Assembly (NCBI GenBank): GCA_023445955.1 | Contig: JAEXJH010000214.1 | Coordinates: 1-7,218 of the forward strand | Source of the DNA: Pseudomonadota bacterium | GTDB lineage: Bacteria > Pseudomonadota > Alphaproteobacteria > Caulobacterales > Caulobacteraceae | Length of the DNA stretch: 7,218 nucleotides | Direction: 5' to 3' | Part shown: one piece after another, positions 1 through 6,247 of the stretch | Layout: every line of letters starts with the position of its first letter | Numbering within the stretch: position 1 is the first letter of the stretch | The notes under the pieces: generated by a model | The model's input: only the letters and a program-made list of their open reading frames with translations | What the model was told of the DNA's origin: nothing | Databases searched by the model: none | Program-made: the position numbers and the translations under genes

Positions 1-1037
1 GAATAGGCCACGACCGCGCTGGCGCCGGGCGTACCGCCCAGGTGCCCTAGCCAGACGCTCCTGGAGCCGTCCGCTTCGGGAACCTCCACGACCATGGCGC
101 CCAGGCCATAGAAGCTGCCGGCGTCGAACATCGGGTAGAGCCTGCCGAACATCGCCGCCAGCGTCTCCTGCTTCAGGAGCTTGCCGCCCAGCAGCGCCGC
201 CCAGACCCGCGCCATGTCCTCGGCCGAACCCACGGCGCCGCCGGCCGCGCCGGGCCAGGCCGGCTCGATCGGAGCCTCCTTGGTCGAGACCAGCTTGGCG
301 ACGTCCTCGGCCTTGTCATCGGCAGCCAACATGCGCAGCGACTTCAGCCCCAGCGGCTTGACGACCCGCGCGTCGACCGAGGCCTGCCAGGACTGGCCGT
401 CGACCGTCTCGATCACCTTGCCCAGCAGCGCGTAGCCGGTGTTGGAGTAGCGCCAGCGTTCTCCCGGACACGAGAACGCCCCGTGTCGAGCGATGATCTT
501 CACGTCCTCGTCCAGAGTGTGAGCACGACGCTCCGCGCGAGCCTTCAGGTCCTCGTTGGCGCTGAACAGACCGCCGGTGTGGGCCAGCAGGTCGCGAATG
601 GTCACGACGTCGCCATTGGGCACGCCGGCCACATACTTGGAGATCGGATCGTCCAACTTCAGCTTGCCGGCCTCGACCAGTTGCAAAGCGACGATCGCCA
701 CCAGGCTCTTGCCCGCGCTGGCCCAGAACAGCATCGGCGGCTGGTCGCCGGTGTCGGTGCGGCTCCACGCGCCCTTGCCAGGGATCAGCACGGCGGCCGT
801 CATGGCCGGCGCCTTGGTCGCGGTCTTGGCTTGGCCGAACGCCGCCTGCAGCCGTGTGACGACCTCGGGATCGAGCGCGGCCTTGGGAACCTCGGCCAGC
901 AACGGCGGGACGACGGCCGCGTGCAGCGGCGGCCCGGCATAGGTCACCGCGCTTTTGCAGACGACAGGCTTGTAGTCGGCCGCCAGCGTGCTCGCCGGCA
1001 GCGCCGCCAACACCAGCGCCAACGCTATCCCTTGCAT
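1..1037 (-). CDS. Secreted beta-lactamase-like serine hydrolase (family S12), 3' end cut by window edge
   Basis: Reading leftwards from ATG at 1037, an open frame of 345 codons runs off the left edge without a stop. The first ~20 residues form a Sec signal peptide (hydrophobic ALALVLAALPA core, likely cleavage after A19 or A20), so the product should be periplasmic or exported. The class C beta-lactamase/DD-peptidase motifs occur in order: S107-A-G-K110 (nucleophile and general-base lysine), Y197-S-N199, and H332-L-G-G, equivalent to the KTG/HxG box. Segments such as RDLLAHTGGL (148-157) and YSNTGYALLG are typical of this family, which covers esterases, D-aminopeptidases and penicillin-binding-like enzymes, so the substrate is not predictable. 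Two mature cysteines (C27, C190) could form a disulfide. The start is supported by a strong Shine-Dalgarno, GGAGGGAAGG (1040-1049). It lies 54 nt downstream of der in the same direction and may be read through from it. Confidence 0.9.
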   Translation of the reverse strand, partial: MQGIALALVLAALPASTLAADYKPVVCKSAVTYAGPPLHAAVVPPLLAEVPKAALDPEVVTRLQAAFGQAKTATKAPAMTAAVLIPGKGAWSRTDTGDQPPMLFWASAGKSLVAIVALQLVEAGKLKLDDPISKYVAGVPNGDVVTIRDLLAHTGGLFSANEDLKARAERRAHTLDEDVKIIARHGAFSCPGERWRYSNTGYALLGKVIETVDGQSWQASVDARVVKPLGLKSLRMLAADDKAEDVAKLVSTKEAPIEPAWPGAAGGAVGSAEDMARVWAALLGGKLLKQETLAAMFGRLYPMFDAGSFYGLGAMVVEVPEADGSRSVWLGHLGGTPGASAVVAY

Positions 1038-1039
1038 CG

Positions 1040-1049
1040 CCTTCCCTCC
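1040..1049 (-). promoter_or_regulatory. Ribosome binding site of the serine hydrolase
   Basis: The minus strand reads GGAGGGAAGG just before the ATG at 1037, an almost ideal Shine-Dalgarno. It fixes the start and indicates independent translation initiation. Confidence 0.7.
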
Positions 1050-1066
1050 GCGTTCAGTCCAGGAGG

Positions 1067-1090
1067 CTAAACGCTCATGGCGAAGTTTAG
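1067..1090 (-). other. Short hairpin after the der stop codon
   Basis: CTAAAC (1067-1072) and GTTTAG (1085-1090) form a perfect 6-bp inverted repeat with a 12-nt loop, starting one base beyond the der stop codon (1092-1094). No T-tract follows on the minus strand, so it is not a canonical intrinsic terminator. It may only protect the 3' end or attenuate read-through into the hydrolase gene. Confidence 0.3.
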
Positions 1091-1091
1091 G

Positions 1092-2849
1092 CTAGCGCTT
1101 GGACTTCCCCGGCCCCGTATTGCCGCGCACGGTCCGCGCGCCGGACACCGGACGCTTGGGTCCAGCCGCCTTGCCGCCGGCCGACTTGGCGCCGACCTTG
1201 TAGCTGGGGGTCGTCGAAACCTTCTTCTGGACCTTGGGACCCAGCTTCTTGACCGACTTGACCGCGGCCTTGCCGGGTTCGGCGGCCACCGCGCCCTCGA
1301 CGGGCGCCGCAGCGACCTTCGCAGGAGCCTTCTTCTTGACCGGCTTGGCCTCGCGCGGGTCGGGCAGGCCCGCCTCGATCGCGGCCTTGGCGGCGGCTTC
1401 GTCAGCCAGGCGCTTGGACTTCTTGACCGTGTTGCGCGAGGCGCGGATGCGCTCTTCCTCGCGCTCGCGGCGTTCGAACTCGCGCTTGCCCCGGCCGCTG
1501 TGGCCCTTGGCCTCGCCGTCGGCATAGGGGTTGGCGCCCGACTTGATGGTGATGCGCAGCGGCACGCCCGGCAGGTCGAAGCTTTCGCGCAAGGAATTGA
1601 TCAGATAGCGCCGATAGTGATCGGGCATCTGGTCGGCGCGGCTGGAGAACAGCACGAACGTCGGCGGGCGGGCCTTGGTCTGGGCCATGTACTTGGGCTT
1701 CACGCGACGGCCCGAGACGGCGGGCGGCGGGTGGCGCTGCATGGCCATCTGCAGCCAGTCGTTCAGGTCGCGGGTCTTGACCTTGGTCGACCAGTCTTTG
1801 TGGATCTTCAGGACGGCCGGCATCAGCTTGTTGACGCCGCTGCCGGTCTCGCCCGACAGCGCCACGACCGGCGCGCCACGCACCTGGGGCAGCATGCGCT
1901 CGGCGTGCTCGCGGAAGGCGGCCAGGGTCGCGGCCTGGTCCTCGATCAGGTCCCACTTGGCCAGGCAGAACACCAGGGCGCGCCCTTCCCGCTCGGTCAG
2001 GTCGGCGATCTGCAGGTCCTGGATCTCGAACGGGTGGGTGGCGTCCATGACCAGCACCACGACCTCGGCGAAGGTGATGGCGCGGATGGTGTCCTGGGTG
2101 GAGAGCTTTTCCAGCTTCTCCTGGACCTTGGCCTTCTTGCGCAGGCCGGCGGTGTCGACCAGGCGGACCTTCTTGTCGCCCCAGACCCAGTCGACCGAGA
2201 TCGAGTCGCGGGTGATGCCCGCTTCCGGACCGGTCAGCAGGCGCTGCTCGCCGATCAGGCGGTTGATCAGGGTGGACTTGCCGGCGTTCGGACGGCCGAC
2301 GATGGCCAGCCGGATCGGCTTGTCCTCATCGTCCTCGTCGTCGGAGTACTGGTCCTCGGGAACGGCTTCCAGCATGGCGGCGTAAAGCTCGGCCATGCCT
2401 TCGCCGTGCTCCCCGGAGATCGGGATCGGCTCGCCCAGGCCCAGCTTGTAGGCCTCGCCAATCCCCGACTGGCCGGCTTTGCCCTCGGCCTTGTTGGCGG
2501 CGATGATCACCGGCTTGCCGCGGCGACGCAGCAGCGCGGCGAACACCTCGTCCAGCGGGGTGACGCCTTCGCGGGCGTCGTAGATGAACAGCGAGAGGTC
2601 AGCTTCCTCGATCGCCAGCTCGGTCTGGGCGCGCATGCGCGCTTCCAGGCTCTCGTCGGCGACGTCCTCGAAGCCGGCGGTGTCGATCAGCTGCAGATCC
2701 AGGTCGCCCAGGCGGCCGTCGGCATAGCGGCGGTCACGGGTGACGCCGGGCTGGTCGTCGACGATGGCCAGCTTCTTGCCGGCCAGGCGGTTGAACAGCG
2801 TGGACTTGCCCACATTCGGGCGGCCGACGATGGCGAGTTTCAAAGGCAT
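1092..2849 (-). CDS. der: Ribosome-assembly GTPase Der (EngA), with long basic C-terminal extension
   Basis: This is the essential double-GTPase that acts in 50S ribosomal subunit assembly in the cytoplasm. It has 585 residues. GTPase domain 1 shows P-loop GRPNVGKS (9-16), GVTRD (35-39), DTAG (57-60) and NKAE (119-122). An acidic linker with many D/E lies at ~165-176. Domain 2 shows GRPNAGKS (185-192), GITRD (211-215), DTAG (232-235), AKWD (297-300) and SGETG (332-336). The KH-like RNA-binding domain spans ~355-440. A Lys/Ala/Pro-rich tail of about 145 residues follows, which makes the protein longer than E. coli Der (490). The G4 motifs depart from NKxD: domain 1 ends in Glu and domain 2 has Ala in place of Asn. 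The start matches the family N-terminus, although its Shine-Dalgarno is weak. It lies downstream of yfgM-bamB, as in E. coli. Confidence 0.97.
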   Translation of the reverse strand: MPLKLAIVGRPNVGKSTLFNRLAGKKLAIVDDQPGVTRDRRYADGRLGDLDLQLIDTAGFEDVADESLEARMRAQTELAIEEADLSLFIYDAREGVTPLDEVFAALLRRRGKPVIIAANKAEGKAGQSGIGEAYKLGLGEPIPISGEHGEGMAELYAAMLEAVPEDQYSDDEDDEDKPIRLAIVGRPNAGKSTLINRLIGEQRLLTGPEAGITRDSISVDWVWGDKKVRLVDTAGLRKKAKVQEKLEKLSTQDTIRAITFAEVVVLVMDATHPFEIQDLQIADLTEREGRALVFCLAKWDLIEDQAATLAAFREHAERMLPQVRGAPVVALSGETGSGVNKLMPAVLKIHKDWSTKVKTRDLNDWLQMAMQRHPPPAVSGRRVKPKYMAQTKARPPTFVLFSSRADQMPDHYRRYLINSLRESFDLPGVPLRITIKSGANPYADGEAKGHSGRGKREFERREREEERIRASRNTVKKSKRLADEAAAKAAIEAGLPDPREAKPVKKKAPAKVAAAPVEGAVAAEPGKAAVKSVKKLGPKVQKKVSTTPSYKVGAKSAGGKAAGPKRPVSGARTVRGNTGPGKSKR

Positions 2850-2865
2850 AGTGGTCCAGTAGTCG

Positions 2866-2873
2866 ATTTTAGC
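2866..2873 (-). promoter_or_regulatory. Possible -10 element of a der promoter
   Basis: The minus strand reads GCTAAAAT, one base off the Caulobacter housekeeping -10 consensus GCTANAWC. No good -35 (TTGACGS) stands 10-14 nt upstream, and the implied leader before the ATG at 2849 would be only about 10 nt. This is a weak candidate; der may instead be read from the upstream operon. Confidence 0.22.
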
Positions 2874-2878
2874 TCATC

Positions 2879-2890
2879 TCGCAAAAGCGA
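2879..2890 (-). other. Small palindromic hairpin TCGC-TTTT-GCGA upstream of der
   Basis: A perfect 4-bp stem with an all-T loop on the minus strand. It lies immediately downstream of the larger hairpin at 2893-2920 and just upstream of the possible der -10 element. Function unknown. Confidence 0.3.
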
Positions 2891-2892
2891 AC

Positions 2893-2920
2893 GCCCGGGC
2901 CAGCTTTCGCGGACCCGGGC
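2893..2920 (-). terminator. GC-rich hairpin between bamB and der (possible terminator or attenuator)
   Basis: GCCCGGG (2893-2899) and CCCGGGC (2914-2920) form a perfect 7-bp all-GC stem with a 14-nt loop. On the minus strand the stem is followed by GTTCGCTTTTGCG, which has a short T4 run 6 nt after it rather than a proper U-tract. It could terminate or attenuate yfgM-bamB transcription ahead of der, or stabilise the bamB 3' end. It is too imperfect to call as a confident intrinsic terminator. Confidence 0.4.
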
Positions 2921-2944
2921 TCAAGAGCGATTCAAGGTGTCGAA

Positions 2945-2960
2945 CGGGCTGCAAGGCCCG
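2945..2960 (-). other. Hairpin just after the bamB stop codon
   Basis: CGGGC (2945-2949) and GCCCG (2956-2960) form a 5-bp stem with a 6-nt loop, 11 nt past the bamB stop (TAA, 2972-2974). No T-tract follows. It is likely a 3'-end structure at most. Confidence 0.3.
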
Positions 2961-2971
2961 CTCTGTTTGGC

Positions 2972-4402
2972 TTAGCGGATGGCGACCAGATCGGCCTCGT
3001 CGGTGACGAGATAGATCATGTCGCCGACCGCGATCGGGTTGATCAGCACCGAGCCGCCGATCTTCAGGGTGGTTTCCTTGACGCCGGTCTTGGCGTTCAG
3101 GGCCACGGCTTCGCCGTTGCTGGACACCGTGATCAGGCGGTTGTTGGCCAGGATCGGGGTCGACCACAGGATCGGGTGCTTGGCGCGCTTCTTCTTCTGC
3201 TTCTTGGACAGGGCCTCGGTGTTGTTGAGGTCCTGGATCCAGTAGACCGAGCCATTCTCGCGCGAGACGCAGATCACCTGGCCGGCCTTGTCGACGACAT
3301 AGACGACGTCGCCGGCGGCCCACGGGGTGGTGATGGCGGTGACCGGCAGGCTCCAGCGGGCCTGGCCCGAGCGCAGGTCGGTGGCGGCGAAGACGCCCGA
3401 GTGGCTGACGGCGAAGACGTCGCCCTTGTAGATCACCGGGCGGCCGGGGATGTCGCGGATTTCCGACAGCGCGTTGGTGCGGCTGGCGCGGCTCAGGGCC
3501 TCGCTCCACAGGTCGTTACCGTTGGTCGTGCGCAGAGCCACCAGTTCGCCCGAGGCGAAGCCCGCCACGACGGTGTCGCCGCTGACGGCAGGGCTCGAGG
3601 CGGCCAGGATGCGGGCCGGTTCGCTGAGGGCCTGGTAGGGCCAGCCCGGCGCGCCGGTGGCGGCGTCGAAGGTCAGCAGTTCGTTGTCAGTCGAGACCAC
3701 GAACACGCGGCCGTCGGCGACGGTCGGCGCGGCGTGGATCGGCGTGTTGGCCGGCTGCGTCCAGTTCAGGTTGCCGGTCGCAGCGTCCAGCTGGGCCACG
3801 AAGCGGAAGCCCGAGGCGACATAAAGCTTGTTGTCGGCGCCGACGGCGACACCGCCGCCGAAGCCCAGGCGGTCGCTCTTCTTGGGCAGCAGGCCCATGA
3901 AGCCGGCCTTCTTGATCGAGGTCGCGGCCGGACGCAGGTCCTTGCGCCAGATCTGCGAGCCGCTCTTGGCGTCCAGCGCCACGACGTCGGCTTCACCGTC
4001 CATCACGAAGATGCGGCCATCGGCCGAGACCGGCGGGGCGGTGACGTGGAAGGTCTTGCCGCCCTTCTTGCCGAAGCTCTTCTTCCAGGCGATCTGGAAG
4101 CCCTTGCCGGCGTCGACGTGCTCGATCGACTGCTCGGCGTTGCCGCCCGGCAGGCGCCATTCGGTCTGGGCGACCGGTTCGGGCAGGAAGAAGTCGGCGC
4201 CCTTCAGCGACTCGTTGGCCTCGACCTTCTGGTCGAAGGCGATGATCGAGATGCGCTGACCCTGGCTGGCCTGGGACTTGTTCTTGGCCCCCTTGTCGAA
4301 GGGGTTGAGCTTCGAGACCGTCGAGCAGCCAGTGACGGCCACGGACGCCGACATCAGCGCCACCAGGGCGACGGAACGCTTGGAGATCATCAGGCGGCTC
4401 AT
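2972..4402 (-). CDS. bamB: Outer-membrane assembly lipoprotein BamB (PQQ-like beta-propeller)
   Basis: BamB is the accessory lipoprotein of the BAM complex, which inserts beta-barrel proteins into the outer membrane; it binds BamA from the periplasmic side. The 476-residue product begins with a basic, hydrophobic lipoprotein signal ending in lipobox V-T-G-C (23-26), with C26 as the lipidated residue. A flexible linker follows to about residue 100. PQQ-type propeller repeats (A-L/D-x-x-x-G-x-x-x-W) are then visible near residues 138-154, 201-214, 241-254, 286-299, 336-350, 374-388 and 430-443, with a closing strand ADLVAIR at the C-terminus. This fits the eight-bladed fold of E. coli BamB (392 residues); the extra length is mostly linker and loops. 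A lysine-rich loop (400-409) is unusual. The start overlaps the upstream stop as ATGA with no clear Shine-Dalgarno, indicating translational coupling. An alternative start at M5 would change little. Confidence 0.93.
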   Translation of the reverse strand: MSRLMISKRSVALVALMSASVAVTGCSTVSKLNPFDKGAKNKSQASQGQRISIIAFDQKVEANESLKGADFFLPEPVAQTEWRLPGGNAEQSIEHVDAGKGFQIAWKKSFGKKGGKTFHVTAPPVSADGRIFVMDGEADVVALDAKSGSQIWRKDLRPAATSIKKAGFMGLLPKKSDRLGFGGGVAVGADNKLYVASGFRFVAQLDAATGNLNWTQPANTPIHAAPTVADGRVFVVSTDNELLTFDAATGAPGWPYQALSEPARILAASSPAVSGDTVVAGFASGELVALRTTNGNDLWSEALSRASRTNALSEIRDIPGRPVIYKGDVFAVSHSGVFAATDLRSGQARWSLPVTAITTPWAAGDVVYVVDKAGQVICVSRENGSVYWIQDLNNTEALSKKQKKKRAKHPILWSTPILANNRLITVSSNGEAVALNAKTGVKETTLKIGGSVLINPIAVGDMIYLVTDEADLVAIR

Positions 4403-5160
4403 TGGGCGTTAGGGGCGGCTTGCGGAGCGATGCCCGCGGGCAGTTGGCTCATGGGCGGCATCGGCGGCAGGGCGGCGGCGGCCTTCACGGCGGCGGCCAG
4501 GTCCTTGGCGGTGCCCGAGTCGATCAGTTGCATGGCCGCCTGGGCGCGCTGGCGCACTTCTTCGGACGTGCTGCTGTCCAGGGAGTTGGCCAGGATCACG
4601 AAGTCGGCGCGGGCGCCCTTCAGGTCGCCGGCCTGCAGCTTGGCGAAAGCCAGCGCTTCCTTGGCGTACACGCGGTACGGGCTCTTTTCCCCCGCCAAAG
4701 GCGTCAACCTCGACTCAAGATCCTTGTAGGGAGCCGTGTCCATCAGCGCGAAGGCGGATTTGAGGCGGGCCAGGTCGCCCAGCAGCGCGCTCGGCGCGGC
4801 CTTGGCGGCCTCGTCGAAATAGGCGACGGCCTCGGTGGTCTTGTTCTCTTCGATGCGGATGTCGCCCATCTGCAGCAGCGCCAGGGCCTTGTAGCCCTTG
4901 GCGCCGCCGTCGGCGACCGCCTTGAACTGACCGAAAGCCTTGGCCGGACCCTGCTTCTGGGCGGTTTCCAGCGCAGCTTGGTAGCCTTCCGAGGCCTTGT
5001 TGGCCTGAGTCGTCTGGTACGAGGTCCAGCCCCAGTAGCCGCCGACGCCGATCACCACGGCCGCCACGGCAGCCGCCACGAACGGCAGCGACTTCACCGC
5101 CAGACTGCGATAGCGCTCCGAGCGAAGCTGTTCTTCGACTTCGTCAAAAACATCGACCAC
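4399..5160 (-). CDS. YfgM-like membrane-anchored TPR protein
   Basis: This 253-residue protein has a short cytoplasmic N-terminus (VFDEVEEQLRSERYR), one membrane helix at ~24-48 (SLPFVAAAVAAVVIGVGG) and a periplasmic helical-repeat domain. TPR-like units include GYKALALLQMGDIRIEENK, EAVAYFDEAAKAAP and AFAKLQAGDLKGARADF. The tail (230-253) is rich in Pro/Ala/Met. This layout matches the YfgM/TPR_21 family. E. coli YfgM is associated with the SecYEG translocon and periplasmic chaperones, and its gene also sits directly before bamB and der. The start is GTG at 5160 with GGAG (5170-5173) about 9 nt upstream. Its stop overlaps the bamB start by 4 nt. The family assignment rests on architecture and synteny, since sequence conservation in this family is low. 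Confidence 0.82.
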   Translation of the reverse strand: MVDVFDEVEEQLRSERYRSLAVKSLPFVAAAVAAVVIGVGGYWGWTSYQTTQANKASEGYQAALETAQKQGPAKAFGQFKAVADGGAKGYKALALLQMGDIRIEENKTTEAVAYFDEAAKAAPSALLGDLARLKSAFALMDTAPYKDLESRLTPLAGEKSPYRVYAKEALAFAKLQAGDLKGARADFVILANSLDSSTSEEVRQRAQAAMQLIDSGTAKDLAAAVKAAAALPPMPPMSQLPAGIAPQAAPNAQ

Positions 5161-5258
5161 GAAACGAGGCTCCGAAACAGGCGCTGGCCCAGGGACGTCT
5201 CTCGCACGGGAGCGACGCCGCTGGGTTGAAGACAGATTGTGGCGGGCGCAGGGCCGCT

Positions 5259-5271
5259 CGCCGAGGCGGCG
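5259..5271 (-). other. Hairpin at the predicted start of the yfgM-bamB transcript
   Basis: CGCCG (5259-5263) and CGGCG (5267-5271) pair perfectly around a 3-nt loop. It lies directly downstream of the promoter candidate at 5274-5300, so it would form the extreme 5' end of that transcript. No T-run follows, so it is not a clear panB terminator. Confidence 0.3.
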
Positions 5272-5273
5272 AA

Positions 5274-5300
5274 CCTATAGCGTGCCGCGCCGCGCCGCAA
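5274..5300 (-). promoter_or_regulatory. Candidate sigma-73-type promoter for yfgM-bamB
   Basis: On the minus strand TTGCGGC (5294-5300) is followed after exactly 12 nt by GCTATAGG (5274-5281). The Caulobacter housekeeping consensus is TTGACGS, N10-14, GCTANAWC. Spacing is ideal; the -35 misses two bases and the -10 misses two. It lies between the panB stop and the yfgM start, leaving a leader of about 105 nt. Placement supports it, but no transcript data are available. Confidence 0.38.
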
Positions 5301-5309
5301 CGCGCCCGT

Positions 5310-6137
5310 TCAAGCCTTCTTGGCGTAATAGGTCTCGGCTTCGCCTGGGAAGCTGCGATCCTTCACGTCACGGGCGTATTCGGCGGCGGCGCGCTCGATC
5401 TCGCCCTTCAGGTCGGCGTAGCGGCGGACGAACTTCGGGGTCCAGTCGAACAGGCCCAGCATGTCGTCGACGACCAGCACCTGGCCGTCGCAGCCGGCCG
5501 AGGCGCCGATGCCGATGGTCGGGACCGAAACGGCTTGCGTCACCTCGCGGGCCAGGCTCTCGGCCACGCCCTCGCCGACGATGGCGAAGGCGCCGGCCTG
5601 CGCCGTCAGGCGGGCCTCTTCCAGCACCTTGGCGCGACCGGCCTCGTCCTTGCCCTTGGCCTTGAAGCCGCCTTCCAGCAGGACGGCCTGCGGCCGCAGG
5701 CCGACATGGCCCATGACCGGCACGCCGCGCTGGGTGAGGTAGGCGATGGTCGCCGGCACGGTCGGACCGCTCTCGACCTTCACCGCCTGGGCGCCGGTCT
5801 CCTTCATGATCCGCACGGCGTTGGCGTAGGCCTCCTCGGGCGCGCCCTCGTACGAGCCGAATGGCATGTCGACCACGACCATGGCCTTCTTGGAGCCGCG
5901 CATGACCGCCTGGCCATGCAGGATCATCATCTCCATGGTCACGCCGACGGTGTTGGGCAGGCCGTGGACGACCATGCCCAGCGAATCTCCCACCAGCAGC
6001 AGGTCGCAGGCGTCGTCCAGGGCGGCGGCGACCGGCGCGGTATAGGCTGTCAGGCAGACGATGGGCACGCCGCCCTTGCGCGCGGCGATGTCGGGGGCGG
6101 CCAGACGGCGGACCGTCTCTTCACGATGGGCGGACAA
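5310..6137 (-). CDS. panB: 3-methyl-2-oxobutanoate hydroxymethyltransferase (ketopantoate hydroxymethyltransferase)
   Basis: PanB transfers a hydroxymethyl group from 5,10-methylene-tetrahydrofolate to 2-oxoisovalerate, giving ketopantoate, the first committed step to pantothenate and CoA. From the TTG start the protein is 275 residues, a normal length. Conserved elements: [12 protein letters not shown] (48-59, D51 as metal ligand), VDMPFGSY (89-96, D90), K120-V-E122-[10 protein letters not shown] (143-150), the likely catalytic E189 in VGEGV, and [14 protein letters not shown] (209-222). The frame stays open upstream to 6203, but contains no ATG before residue 55. TTG at 6137 has GGGAG (6145-6149) 7 nt upstream and puts D51 close to E. 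coli D45, so it is chosen. The other pantothenate genes are not in the window. Confidence 0.95.
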   Translation of the reverse strand: MSAHREETVRRLAAPDIAARKGGVPIVCLTAYTAPVAAALDDACDLLLVGDSLGMVVHGLPNTVGVTMEMMILHGQAVMRGSKKAMVVVDMPFGSYEGAPEEAYANAVRIMKETGAQAVKVESGPTVPATIAYLTQRGVPVMGHVGLRPQAVLLEGGFKAKGKDEAGRAKVLEEARLTAQAGAFAIVGEGVAESLAREVTQAVSVPTIGIGASAGCDGQVLVVDDMLGLFDWTPKFVRRYADLKGEIERAAAEYARDVKDRSFPGEAETYYAKKA

Positions 6138-6144
6138 GGCAGCG

Positions 6145-6149
6145 CTCCC
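6145..6149 (-). promoter_or_regulatory. Ribosome binding site supporting the TTG start of panB
   Basis: GGGAG on the minus strand, 7 nt before TTG at 6137. No ATG is available near the expected N-terminus, so this site decides the start. Confidence 0.6.
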
Positions 6150-6153
6150 TAAG

Positions 6154-6174
6154 CGGCGTCTTTTTAAGGCGCCG
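6154..6174 (-). other. Hairpin in the panB leader
   Basis: CGGCG (6154-6158) and CGCCG (6170-6174) form a 5-bp stem around an 11-nt A/T-rich loop. It ends only 5 nt upstream of the GGGAG ribosome binding site, so folding could affect panB translation. It is short and could be chance in GC-rich DNA. Confidence 0.3.
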
Positions 6175-6177
6175 TTT

Positions 6178-6237
6178 GTGGGCCGGATCGCGCCGCACCG
6201 CAATATGAACGGCGATAACGCCGCTCACCCGGCCCAC
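6178..6237. repeat. Perfect 9-bp inverted repeat spanning most of the panB upstream region
   Basis: GTGGGCCGG (6178-6186) is the exact reverse complement of CCGGCCCAC (6229-6237), with 42 nt between. Nested inside is a smaller hairpin, CGGCG-ATAA-CGCCG (6210-6223). The element fills the gap between the stop of the small membrane protein gene (6248) and panB. It could be a structured RNA leader, the 3' structure of the sigma-factor operon, or a protein-binding site. No T-tract follows, so it is not a canonical terminator. Confidence 0.45.
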
Positions 6238-6247
6238 AGGTTCAGGA

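Noticed and set aside
316..768. Minus-strand frame of 150 codons inside the serine hydrolase
   Set aside because: It is in a different frame from the hydrolase, which carries the SxxK and YxN motifs across the same DNA; the alternative product is Arg-rich and shadow-like.
2893..2920. Confident Rho-independent terminator after bamB
   Set aside because: The stem is strong, but only four T residues follow and not directly after the stem. Kept as a low-confidence hairpin.
1077..2975. 632-codon open frame on the plus strand opposite der
   Set aside because: It is the antisense shadow of der. GC-rich coding DNA with strong third-position bias gives long open antisense frames. The translation is low-complexity (Gly/Leu/Ala/Asp/His/Gln) with no recognisable domain, whereas the minus strand encodes an unmistakable Der.
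3176..4729. 517-codon open frame on the plus strand opposite bamB and the YfgM-like gene
   Set aside because: Spans two clear minus-strand genes and their overlap, has no family motifs and the same antisense composition pattern.
5226..6152. 308-codon plus-strand frame opposite panB
   Set aside because: Antisense of conserved panB; rich in His, Gly and Asp with no domain features.
6138..6203. Upstream TTG start for panB at 6203
   Set aside because: It would add 22 residues (mostly basic, unlike PanB N-termini) and lacks a Shine-Dalgarno; TTG at 6137 fits the family length.
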